A DNA stretch of 64,000 bases. It comes from FEN-1219 sp963713355. GTDB taxonomy: Bacteria > Pseudomonadota > Gammaproteobacteria > Steroidobacterales > Rariloculaceae. The translations under genes and the position numbers were made by a program. Where the stretch lies: positions 806,001-870,000 of the forward strand of contig CAVQLK010000006.1 in NCBI GenBank assembly GCA_963713355.1, written 5' to 3'. The notes below the pieces were generated by a model that saw only the letters and a program-made list of their open reading frames with translations, searched no databases and had not been told where the DNA came from. Numbering within the stretch: position 1 is the first letter of the stretch; each line of letters begins with the position of its first letter. This document shows, in pieces, positions 16,485 to 24,551 of this stretch.

Positions 16485-18489
16485 CGGGCTCGGCGGCGGG
16501 CGGCTCGCCGCCATCGGGCGGAGCGGCGTTCGGTAGGACGGTCTCGGCCTGTTCCTCAGGCAGCGGCGGCAGCAGCGGCCGGTCGAACTCGCGCAGGAGG
16601 CGGACAGGGTCGTCGGCCATTTGACGCTGGAGATCCTGGATGTAGCGGTACTTCGCGTTGGTCTGGAAGCGCGCATCAGCGCCGCCGGGGTCGCGGAGGA
16701 TCGTCGGACGGATGAAGACCATGAGGTTCGTCTTCGCGCGATCGGTCGTCCGCGAACGGAACAACCAACCAAGCCCGGGGATCCTGCCCAGGCCGGGGAC
16801 GCGCCGGTCCGATTCACGGAGTTGCTCGTCGATGAGGCCGCCGAGGATCAGCACGTCGCCGTCGTTCACGAAGACCGACGTCAAGATGCTTCGCGTATTC
16901 GTGATGAGGTCCGCAGCTCCCTCGACGGCCTGCCCTAGGCTCGAGGTTTCCTGCTCGATATCGAGCCTGACGCCGCTGCCTTCGTTGATCTGCGGCGTGA
17001 TCTTCAGGCTGGTCCCGACCTCTTGCCTATCGATCGTCTGAAATGGATTCACGGAACCCTGATTGGCGCCCGTATTCGTGAACTGCCCCGTCACGAACGG
17101 AATCTCTTGGCCGACGCGAATCTCGGCCTCCTCATTATCGAGCGTGACGATTTGCGGCGTCGAGACGATGTTCGTCCCGGCGTCGCCGCGCAGCGCATTG
17201 ACAAGTGCCGCCCAGCCGCCCGAGCCGGTCAGCTGGCCGACGCCGATCGAGATCCCCTCGGCGATCGCCGAGAGGTTCGGCGTGTCGCTCGCGGCTGCGC
17301 TGGCCAACCCGAGGATGCCGCCGCCGCCTGCATTGGAGAAATTCGTGATGCCGACGAACTCGTCGTCTGCGCGCAGCCATGTCACGCCGAGCGCCGCGGT
17401 CTGCTCCTCGCTGAGCTCGACGATGATCGCGTCGACCTGAACCTGCAGGCGAGGAATGTCGATCTGGTTGATGACGGCGAGCATGTCCTCGCGGACGCGT
17501 TCGGGCGCATTGATGACGAGCGCGTTCGTGCCGGCGTCCGCCCAAATCGTGACGGGCCCGCTCGCCGTAGGTGCTGCGCCTTCGGGAGTCGGTGGCGCCG
17601 CGCCCCCGCCGCCGCCGAATTGTGCTTGGAGCTTCGTCGCGAGGTCCTCGGCATCGGCATAGTTCAAATACCGGACCAAGGTGTCCCCGCCTTGGGCGGT
17701 CGGCGTGTCCAGATGCGCGATCAGCGCGCGCATCTGCAGCTTGACGGCGCCGTTACCGGCGAGCAGCACGCTGTTCGTGCGCGGGTCCGAAATGACTTGG
17801 ATAGGAGGTGCGCCGCCGACCGCCTGTGCCGCCGTGTTGAGCTGGCCCAGCATTCGCACGACGTCGTCGGCGGACGCGTTCTCGAGCTGGATGACCTCGA
17901 CGTCCTGAGTGCCGGCCTGATCCATGCGTCGAACGAGCTCGAGCATGCGGCGCATGTTCTGTGGCCGGTCGGCGATGATCAGCGCATTAGAGCTCGGGTG
18001 TGACGCGAGATGCGCCGACTGCGGCAAGAGCGGCCGTAGGATCGGCACAAGCTGAGCGGCGCCGATGTTGTCGAGGATGATCGCCTGAGTCACGTAATCG
18101 TCGCCGGCGCCGAAACGCGCGTTGGCGTCCGGGACGATCTGGATCGAGCTGCCGGATTCGAGGGCGACGAACCCATGGACCTCGAGCGAGGCGAGGAACG
18201 TCCGGTAGAAAGCGTCGGCCGTCATCGGCGCGTTCGAGAGCACCGTCAGCTGCGCACGCACGCGCGGGTCGATGATGATCGGCCGGCCGATGACCGCCTG
18301 GACCTGCTCGATCACCATGCGGATGTCGGCTTCGCGGTAATTCGCCGTGTACATTGGCTGCTGCGGCTGGCTTTGCGATACTCCGCCGGCGACGCAAGCC
18401 CAAACCGCGGCACACAGGGCGGTGCGGCGCATAGGCGCAGAATGCCATGCGCGGCGGCGGCCGCTCGGGCCCGCCTTCGAGGATTTCAC
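16465..18489 (-). CDS. gspD: Type II secretion outer-membrane secretin GspD
   Basis: 674 residues from a GTG at 18489 that overlaps the gspC stop (GTGA), so translation is probably coupled; an internal ATG at 18432 gives a shorter signal peptide (RRTALCAAVWACVAGG) and is an alternative. Domains: N0 (ANYREADIRMVIEQVQAVIG), N1-N3 repeats (ALIIADRPQNMRRMLELVRR; SVLLAGNGAVKLQMRALIAH), then the secretin core with VPGLGRIPGLGWLFR. The N3 loop carries a Gly-rich tract. A Pro/Glu-rich tail follows. It forms the outer-membrane channel for folded exoproteins. Confidence 0.94.
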   Translation of the reverse strand: MKSSKAGPSGRRRAWHSAPMRRTALCAAVWACVAGGVSQSQPQQPMYTANYREADIRMVIEQVQAVIGRPIIIDPRVRAQLTVLSNAPMTADAFYRTFLASLEVHGFVALESGSSIQIVPDANARFGAGDDYVTQAIILDNIGAAQLVPILRPLLPQSAHLASHPSSNALIIADRPQNMRRMLELVRRMDQAGTQDVEVIQLENASADDVVRMLGQLNTAAQAVGGAPPIQVISDPRTNSVLLAGNGAVKLQMRALIAHLDTPTAQGGDTLVRYLNYADAEDLATKLQAQFGGGGGAAPPTPEGAAPTASGPVTIWADAGTNALVINAPERVREDMLAVINQIDIPRLQVQVDAIIVELSEEQTAALGVTWLRADDEFVGITNFSNAGGGGILGLASAAASDTPNLSAIAEGISIGVGQLTGSGGWAALVNALRGDAGTNIVSTPQIVTLDNEEAEIRVGQEIPFVTGQFTNTGANQGSVNPFQTIDRQEVGTSLKITPQINEGSGVRLDIEQETSSLGQAVEGAADLITNTRSILTSVFVNDGDVLILGGLIDEQLRESDRRVPGLGRIPGLGWLFRSRTTDRAKTNLMVFIRPTILRDPGGADARFQTNAKYRYIQDLQRQMADDPVRLLREFDRPLLPPLPEEQAETVLPNAAPPDGGEPPAAEPDGSEPQ

Positions 18490-19406
18490 TCGCGATTCTC
18501 CTGGAGGCTTTGAAGTTGCGTCGTATCGATGACGATGACCTGCGGAACCCCGTCGCGGAGCACCGTGACGTTCGCCTGCGTGGATTCGCCGAGAGACTGG
18601 AAGACCTGCAGGCCCTGGCTCGGATCGTCGAGGAGGGTGCCGTTGATGTCCGTGACGACGTCGCCGGGCTGGAATCCCAAAGCCTCGAACGTCGCGCGAT
18701 CGCGCCCCGGGTTCACGCGAAACCCGACGATCTGACCTTCTTGAACGTGCGGCACCGGCCGCATGATATCCGTGAAGCGCGTGGCGTTCTCGCTGATTAT
18801 TTCGCGCAGCGAGCCCGGCTGCTCGGCCTGCGGCAGCGGCGACGGCATCGCCATCGGGGAGCCGGCCGACGCCGTGAGATCCTTGGGTAGCCGCAGCGTC
18901 TCGAGCCGCCCGCTGCGATTCAGCAGCACGCGGTCGGCATAGACGGAATGCAGCGTGGCGCCATCCGCGGCTTCGATCGTTTGGCCGACGTAGTAGGTTT
19001 TCTCTTCGTTGCGGCTGTTCGCGATGATGACGCTGCCGTTCGGGTCACCCTCTTTGGAAAGGATCCCTTTCAGCGTGAGGCTCAACGTCGTGTCCGGCGC
19101 ATCGGCAACGGGCGCAACCACGACTTCTGATTGCTCGGCCTCTACACCGAACAAATCCAAATCCGGGTTCAGCAGCACGCTGTAGTCGGAGGAGGGCGCT
19201 CCGCCGCCGGCCTCGAGAGGACGCGGCACGGGCGCCGCGACGGGGGTGGAGCCGGGTACCAGCGTCCACGTCAGCGTGGCGAGCTGGTATGCAATCGCGA
19301 TGACTAGAACGGTCGTGATGCCCGGCGGAAGATAGCGGTTGGCGGTGCTGAACCACTGCTCCGGCGGCTGGTCTCTCCATTCGGAGAGTCGCTTGGCGAC
19401 ATCCAT
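18486..19406 (-). CDS. gspC: Type II secretion inner-membrane protein GspC with PDZ domain
   Basis: 306 residues from the ATG at 19406 (a GTG at 19409 is one codon earlier). One N-terminal transmembrane helix (ITTVLVIAIAYQLATLTWTL), then a homology region (TLSLTLKGILS, SVIIANSRNEEKTYYVGQTI) that contacts the secretin N0 domain, and a C-terminal PDZ domain (EGQIVGFRVNPGRDRATFEA; PGDVVTDINGTLLDD). GspC couples the inner-membrane complex to GspD and may select substrates. It is the first gene of the gspC-D-E-F operon; its upstream region is shared with divergent clpS (about 190 bp). Confidence 0.92.
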   Translation of the reverse strand: MDVAKRLSEWRDQPPEQWFSTANRYLPPGITTVLVIAIAYQLATLTWTLVPGSTPVAAPVPRPLEAGGGAPSSDYSVLLNPDLDLFGVEAEQSEVVVAPVADAPDTTLSLTLKGILSKEGDPNGSVIIANSRNEEKTYYVGQTIEAADGATLHSVYADRVLLNRSGRLETLRLPKDLTASAGSPMAMPSPLPQAEQPGSLREIISENATRFTDIMRPVPHVQEGQIVGFRVNPGRDRATFEALGFQPGDVVTDINGTLLDDPSQGLQVFQSLGESTQANVTVLRDGVPQVIVIDTTQLQSLQENRE

Positions 19407-19597
19407 CACGAGTGCTCCGCTTCGGGGCTCAAGCTCGGTCGGTCATGATATGGCAGGCGCTTCGTGAGTAACAAGCCACTGAATTTATTGATAGTGTCGA
19501 TCGCAACAACGTACGGTTACGCACTGTGGAGCCACCTTTGCGCAGCGCTGCTGCTTGGGTTCAATTGACCGCCCTCGGTCGATAGAATTCCCCATAC

Positions 19598-19927
19598 ATG
19601 GCACACGATTCCGAAAAAGGTGACCGAGTCGACGATCATGGGCTGGCGACGGCCGAGGCGAAACCGCGTCTAAAGCGGCCGCCGTTGTATCGTGTGATCT
19701 TGCTCAACGACGATTACACCCCAATGGAGTTTGTAGTCGAAGTGTTGCAGAAGATTTTCAGTTTGGATCGAACGACGGCGACCCGCATCATGCTCGAGGT
19801 GCATACCAAGGGAAAGGGCGTATGCGGTGTCTATACATATGAGATAGCGGAGACGAAGGTCGCGCAGGTCACGGGCCTCGCACAACAGCACCAGCATCCG
19901 CTGCTTTGCACCATGGAAGAAACGTAA
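19598..19927 (+). CDS. clpS: ClpS adaptor for N-degron substrates
   Basis: 109 residues. The ClpS core reads PPLYRVILLNDDYTPMEFVV, with the conserved NDDYTPM loop that binds bulky N-terminal residues, then TRIMLEVHTKGKGVCGVYTY, with the conserved His. ClpS delivers N-degron proteins to ClpAP. Its stop is directly followed by the clpA ATG, so the two are co-translated. An unstructured N-terminal extension of about 25 residues contacts ClpA in characterised homologues. Confidence 0.97.
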   Translation: MAHDSEKGDRVDDHGLATAEAKPRLKRPPLYRVILLNDDYTPMEFVVEVLQKIFSLDRTTATRIMLEVHTKGKGVCGVYTYEIAETKVAQVTGLAQQHQHPLLCTMEET

Positions 19928-22258
19928 ATGTTATCCAGCGAGCTTGAATATTGTTTGAACGACGCCTTCCAGCGAGCGCGGGAAGAGCGCCACGAGTTCA
20001 TCACCGTCGAGCACTTGCTGCTTGCGCTGCTCGACACGCCGACGGTGATCGAAACGTTGAAAGCGTGCGGCACGGACCTCGCGCGCCTACGCCGCGAGCT
20101 CAAGGAGTTCATCGAAGGCTCCACTCCGCGGCTGCGGGGCGAGGAAGAGGAAGGAACCGAGGTTCAGCCGACGTTGGGCTTCCAGCGAGTCCTGCAGCGG
20201 GCCGTATTTCACGTGCAATCGAGCGGGCGCAAGGAAGTCACGCCGATCAACGTGCTCGTCGCGATTTTCAGCGAGAAGCAGTCGCAGGCGGTCTATCTGC
20301 TGGGGTTGCAGGACATCACGCGGCTCGATGTCGTCAACTTCGTGTCGCACGGCGTGCCGAAGGTGCAGGAAGCGAGCAAGGCGGAGCCCGAAGAGTCCGC
20401 CGTCGAAGGTGAGCGCGCAGCGGAGTCGAATCCGCTCGAGCGCTTCACAACGAATCTCAACGCGCAGGCCGAAGCAGGCAAGATCGATCCGTTGATCGGC
20501 CGGCAGCTCGAGATCGAGCGCACCGTGCAGATCCTCTGCCGCCGCCGGAAGAACAATCCGCTGTTCGTCGGCGAGGCCGGTGTCGGCAAGACGGCGCTCG
20601 CCGAAGGCCTCGCGCGGCTCATCGTCGAGGGCAAGGTTCCCGATATCTTGCGGCAGTGCACGATTTACGCACTCGACATGGGCTCGCTGATCGCGGGCAC
20701 GAAATACCGCGGTGATTTCGAGAAGCGATTGAAGGGCGTCGTCGCGGGCCTCAAGAAGCGGCCCGGCGCGATCCTGTTCATCGACGAGATCCACACCGTT
20801 ATCGGTGCCGGCGCGGCGTCGGGCGGCGTCATGGACGCTTCGAACTTGATCAAACCGCTGCTCGCGAACGGCGAGCTGCGCTGCATCGGCTCCACGACCT
20901 ATACGGAGTTCCGCGGCATTTTCGAGAAGGACCACGCGCTCGCGCGGCGTTTCCAGAAGATCGACGTGACCGAGCCGTCGGTCGCGGAGACTGTCGAGAT
21001 CCTGCGCGGGCTGAAGAGCCGCTTCGAGGAGCATCACAGCATCAAGTACTCCGACGACGCCTTGCGCGTGGCAGCGGAGCTTTCGGCGAAGCACATTAAC
21101 GATCGGCACTTGCCGGACAAGGCCATCGACGTCATCGACGAGGCTGGCGCGAACTGTCGGCTGCAACCCGAGAGCACTCGGCCGCGCGTCGTCGATGTGG
21201 AGCTGATCCAGAACATCGTCGCGAAGATCGCACGCATTCCGCCGAAGAACGTCTCGGCGTCCGATCGCGACGTTCTGCGCAACATCGAGCGCGACCTGAA
21301 GCTCGTGATCTTCGGCCAGGATCGCGCAATCGGCGCGCTGGCTTCGGCAATCAAGATGGCTCGCTCGGGATTGGGCGACGAGCGGCGCCCCGTCGGCTCG
21401 TTCCTGTTCTCGGGGCCCACGGGCGTCGGCAAGACGGAGGTTACGCGGCAGCTTGCGTTGACGCTCGGCGTCGAGCTCGTGCGGTTCGACATGTCCGAGT
21501 ACATGGAGCGGCACACCGTGTCGCGCCTCATCGGCGCGCCTCCCGGCTACGTCGGCTTCGACCAAGGCGGTCTGCTGACCGAGGCCATCACGAAGCATCC
21601 GCATTGCGTGCTGCTGTTCGACGAGGTCGAGAAAGCGCATCCCGAGGTGTTCAACCTGCTGTTGCAGGTCATGGACCACGGCACGTTGACGGACAACAAC
21701 GGCCGCAAAGCGGACTTCCGCAACGTCACGATCGTCATGACGACGAACGCGGGTGCGCAAGAGGCGAGCCGAGCGTCGGTGGGCTTCACGCTGCAGGACC
21801 ATTCGACGGATGCGATGGAAGTCCTGAAGAAGCTGTTCTCGCCGGAATTCCGCAATCGCCTCGACGCGATCATCCAGTTCGAGGCGCTCGACGAGCAATC
21901 GATTGCGCGCGTCGTCGACAAGCTCATCGTCGAGCTCGAGGCCCAGCTCGACAAGAACGACGTCACGATCGAGCTCGAGCCCGCTGCGCGCGACTGGGTC
22001 GCCGCGCGCGGCTACGACAAGAAAATGGGCGCTCGGCCGATGGCTCGCGTCATCCAAGAGAACATCAAGCGCCCGCTCGCCGAAGAGCTGCTTTTCGGCA
22101 AGCTCGCGGAAGGCGGGCACGTTCGTGTCGAAGTTGGAGCCGACGGCGAGAGCTTGCAGTTGACGGTCGAGCCGCTGCACCGCGAGCTCGAGGACCTGCG
22201 CGGTAAAGATTCGGCGCGCCGCGAGGTGGCAGGCCGCGAAAATGACCGAGAAGAGTAG
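19928..22258 (+). CDS. clpA: ATP-dependent Clp protease ATP-binding subunit ClpA
   Basis: 776 residues. An N-domain with two Clp_N repeats is followed by AAA+ module D1 with Walker A GEAGVGKT (215-222) and D2 with GPTGVGKT (496-503), sensor and arginine-finger regions, and a D2-small domain. The length and absence of a coiled-coil middle domain distinguish ClpA from ClpB. ClpA unfolds substrates, including those handed over by ClpS, and feeds ClpP. It is convergent with infA, whose stop is only 6 bp away. Confidence 0.97.
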   Translation: MLSSELEYCLNDAFQRAREERHEFITVEHLLLALLDTPTVIETLKACGTDLARLRRELKEFIEGSTPRLRGEEEEGTEVQPTLGFQRVLQRAVFHVQSSGRKEVTPINVLVAIFSEKQSQAVYLLGLQDITRLDVVNFVSHGVPKVQEASKAEPEESAVEGERAAESNPLERFTTNLNAQAEAGKIDPLIGRQLEIERTVQILCRRRKNNPLFVGEAGVGKTALAEGLARLIVEGKVPDILRQCTIYALDMGSLIAGTKYRGDFEKRLKGVVAGLKKRPGAILFIDEIHTVIGAGAASGGVMDASNLIKPLLANGELRCIGSTTYTEFRGIFEKDHALARRFQKIDVTEPSVAETVEILRGLKSRFEEHHSIKYSDDALRVAAELSAKHINDRHLPDKAIDVIDEAGANCRLQPESTRPRVVDVELIQNIVAKIARIPPKNVSASDRDVLRNIERDLKLVIFGQDRAIGALASAIKMARSGLGDERRPVGSFLFSGPTGVGKTEVTRQLALTLGVELVRFDMSEYMERHTVSRLIGAPPGYVGFDQGGLLTEAITKHPHCVLLFDEVEKAHPEVFNLLLQVMDHGTLTDNNGRKADFRNVTIVMTTNAGAQEASRASVGFTLQDHSTDAMEVLKKLFSPEFRNRLDAIIQFEALDEQSIARVVDKLIVELEAQLDKNDVTIELEPAARDWVAARGYDKKMGARPMARVIQENIKRPLAEELLFGKLAEGGHVRVEVGADGESLQLTVEPLHRELEDLRGKDSARREVAGRENDREE

Positions 22259-22264
22259 GGCGCG

Positions 22265-22483
22265 TCAGCGCGCGCGGTAGACGATGCGGCCCTTCGTCAA
22301 ATCGTAGGGCGTGAGCTCGACGGTGACGGCGTCACCTTTCAAGATGCGGATGTAGTGCTTGCGCATCTTGCCCGAGATATGCGCGGTCACCACGTGCCCG
22401 TTCTCGAGCTCGACGCGAAAGGTCGTGTTCGGTAGTGTCTCCACCACCGTGCCTTCCATCTGAATTGCTTCTTCTTTTGCCAT
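22265..22483 (-). CDS. infA: Translation initiation factor IF-1
   Basis: 72 residues from the ATG at 22483, which starts MAKEEAIQMEGTVVETLPNT, the almost invariant IF-1 sequence with a single S1/OB fold. Length is exactly typical. IF-1 binds the 30S A site during initiation. It sits between clpA and aat, the conserved gammaproteobacterial order. A longer open frame upstream has no conserved sequence. Confidence 0.97.
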   Translation of the reverse strand: MAKEEAIQMEGTVVETLPNTTFRVELENGHVVTAHISGKMRKHYIRILKGDAVTVELTPYDLTKGRIVYRAR

Positions 22484-22555
22484 TCCGCAACAGTCGCGAG
22501 CCCCGCGAGGCGGCGCATTGTTGCACAAGCCAAGCGATGCCGCCAACCGATCGCG

Positions 22556-23254
22556 CTATGCGGAGCGCCACGTCTCGAGGCCCGCAGTCTCGGCCGTGAG
22601 CTCGGTGACCAGCGACAGGAATTGGGCGCGCGGCATGTCGACGGCACCCAGGCTGCGCGTATGCGCTGAGGCCACTTGGCAGTCGATAATCTCTGTCTTG
22701 CGAGCTCGCAGCAGATCGACGGCGTGAACGAGCGCGACCTTCGACGCGTCCGTCACACGCGTGAACATCGACTCGCCGAAGAACACGCGGCCGATGGCCA
22801 CGCCGTACATACCGCCGACGAGCCGGCCGCCTTGCCACGTTTCGAACGAGTGCGCCCATCCCATGCGGTGCAGCCGGCCATAGGCTTCTGCCATCTCCGT
22901 GGTGATCCAGGTGCCGCCGTCGTAGTGCCGCGGCTCGGCGCACGCAGCGACGACGAGGTCGAACTGGGTGTCGACGCGCAGCTCGAAGCGCCGATTCCTG
23001 AGCGAGCGGCGTAAGCTGCGCGACACCTTCAAGTTGTCGGCGATCAGCACGGCGCGCGGGTCGGGGCTCCACCAGAGGATCGGCTGCCCTTCCTGATACC
23101 AAGGGAAAATTCCTTGCCTGTATGCCGCAAGAAGGCGCTGGGGTGCGAGATCGCCGCCCGCGGCGAGCAAGCCGTTCGGCTCCGTCAGCGCCTCGGTGAC
23201 CGGGGGGAATGCGTCGGCTTCAGCGTAGCGCGACAGCCAGCACAGCGAACGCAT
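22556..23254 (-). CDS. aat: Leucyl/phenylalanyl-tRNA-protein transferase
   Basis: 232 residues from the ATG at 23254. Family motifs include PNGLLAAGGDLAPQRLLAAY, GIFPWYQEGQPILWWSPDPR and HSFETWQGGRLVGGMYGVAI, then GESMFTRVTDASKVAL. Aat attaches Leu or Phe to proteins with N-terminal Lys or Arg, creating N-degrons for ClpS/ClpAP. Encoding it beside clpS and clpA puts the writer and reader of the pathway in one locus. The gene upstream on the same strand ends 14 bp before its start, so they are probably co-transcribed. Confidence 0.96.
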   Translation of the reverse strand: MRSLCWLSRYAEADAFPPVTEALTEPNGLLAAGGDLAPQRLLAAYRQGIFPWYQEGQPILWWSPDPRAVLIADNLKVSRSLRRSLRNRRFELRVDTQFDLVVAACAEPRHYDGGTWITTEMAEAYGRLHRMGWAHSFETWQGGRLVGGMYGVAIGRVFFGESMFTRVTDASKVALVHAVDLLRARKTEIIDCQVASAHTRSLGAVDMPRAQFLSLVTELTAETAGLETWRSA

Positions 23255-23268
23255 GGTCGATCCGCCGC

Positions 23269-24429
23269 TTATGCGTCGGCGATGGCGTCGTCGCGCGCCG
23301 CTTGCCGATAAGGAACGTGCTCGCCGACTTCGTCCATGTACGCATCGACGTGGCGCGTCTCGCGCGCGAGGAACGAGTCGACCGCTCGATGAAAGTCTCG
23401 GTCGCGCAGCCAATGGCACGACCACGTCGGTTGCGGAACGAAGCCGCGCGCGACCTTGTGCTCGCCTTGCGTTCCGGGCTCGAACCGCTCGAGCCCTTCG
23501 CGGATGCAGTAGTCGATGCCCTGGTAGTAGCAAGTCTCGAAGTGCAGGCTGTGGAAGTCGGCGCCGCTTCCCCAGTAGCGGCCGTAGAGCGTCGTGCTGC
23601 TGCGAAAGCAGATCGCCGCGGCGATCGGGACCCCCTGATGGCGCGCGAGCACGACTAGCAGGTTGGCCGGCATCGTCTTCGCGATGTTCGCGAAGAAATC
23701 GCGGTTCAAGTACGGCTCGCGGCCGCGCCGCCAGAACGTGCGCGAGTAGAACTCGAGGATCGCGTCCCAGTCCGCAGGCGTCGGCTCGTCGCCGCGCAAA
23801 TGGTCGAAGACGATCCCGGCCTCGGCAACGCGGCGGCGCTCGCGCTTGGCTTTCTTGCGCTTGTCGGCGCTGAATCGCCCTAGAAACTCGTCGAACGTCC
23901 GATAGCCGTCATTGGTCCAATGGAATTGACAGCCCTTGCGCGTCAGGAAGCCGGAGCTCTTAAGCATCTGCTGCTCGGATTCCGTCGGGAACAGCACGTG
24001 CAGCGACGATGCGCCGATCTCCTCTGCCGTGGTGCGCGCGCCGTCCAGCAATGCCGCGGCGACGCCGGCGTCCTGCGCGTCGCGCAGCAGCAGACGCCGC
24101 CCGGTCGCAGGCGTGAACGGTATGGCGGCGACGAGCTTCGGGTAATAGTTGCGGCCCGAGCGCTCATAGGCGTCGGCCCAGCCCCAGTCGAAGACGAATT
24201 CGCCGTGCGAGTCGTATTTAATAAAGAGTGGCAGCGCGCCCGCGAGCCCGTGCTCGTCGCGCGCGACGAGATAAGACGGCTGCCAGGTCGTCCCCTGGCC
24301 GACACAGCCGCTTTGCTCGAGCGCGCGCAGGAACTCATACTTCAAAAACGGACTGTCGCCGGCGAGCGCGTTCCACGCGGCGGGCTCGATCGGGGCCAGC
24401 GTCGCGAGCCGTTCGAGTTGCACCTGCAT
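23269..24429 (-). CDS. FemAB/GNAT-like acyltransferase family protein (PF04339/DUF482 type)
   Basis: 386 residues from the ATG at 24429. Conserved features of this family are visible: AGDSPFLKYEFLRALEQSGC at the N-terminus, GALPLFIKYDSHGEFVFDWG, then KKAKRERRRVAEAGIVFDHL, YWGSGADFHSLHFETCYYQG and EGLERFEPGTQGEHKVARGF. The fold belongs to FemAB/GNAT acyltransferases; the substrate is not established. It is upstream of aat on the same strand and is often seen near aat in proteobacteria, but its link to the N-degron pathway is unproven. The frame is open further upstream without conserved sequence. Confidence 0.85.
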   Translation of the reverse strand: MQVQLERLATLAPIEPAAWNALAGDSPFLKYEFLRALEQSGCVGQGTTWQPSYLVARDEHGLAGALPLFIKYDSHGEFVFDWGWADAYERSGRNYYPKLVAAIPFTPATGRRLLLRDAQDAGVAAALLDGARTTAEEIGASSLHVLFPTESEQQMLKSSGFLTRKGCQFHWTNDGYRTFDEFLGRFSADKRKKAKRERRRVAEAGIVFDHLRGDEPTPADWDAILEFYSRTFWRRGREPYLNRDFFANIAKTMPANLLVVLARHQGVPIAAAICFRSSTTLYGRYWGSGADFHSLHFETCYYQGIDYCIREGLERFEPGTQGEHKVARGFVPQPTWSCHWLRDRDFHRAVDSFLARETRHVDAYMDEVGEHVPYRQAARDDAIADA

Positions 24430-24551
24430 GCGCGGAGTGTGCCCGTCACCGCCTCGACCGTCGAGCGGGCGGCATGTCGCATGAGGCAGACTATGCGAAG
24501 CTCCGCTTATCAGTATAATCAGCGCATTAAGTCGCTTAACTACCGCGCAAC

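Noticed and set aside
15039..16715. 558-residue open frame on the plus strand
   Set aside because: It is the antisense of gspE/gspD, which have clear motifs on the minus strand.
20087..22180. 697-residue open frame on the minus strand
   Set aside because: It is the antisense of clpA, with no family features; the high GC content makes long antisense frames common.
24491..24519. Sigma-70 promoter for ftsK
   Set aside because: A TATAAT is present at 24514-24519 but no acceptable -35 element is seen, so it is mentioned with ftsK and not listed as a feature.
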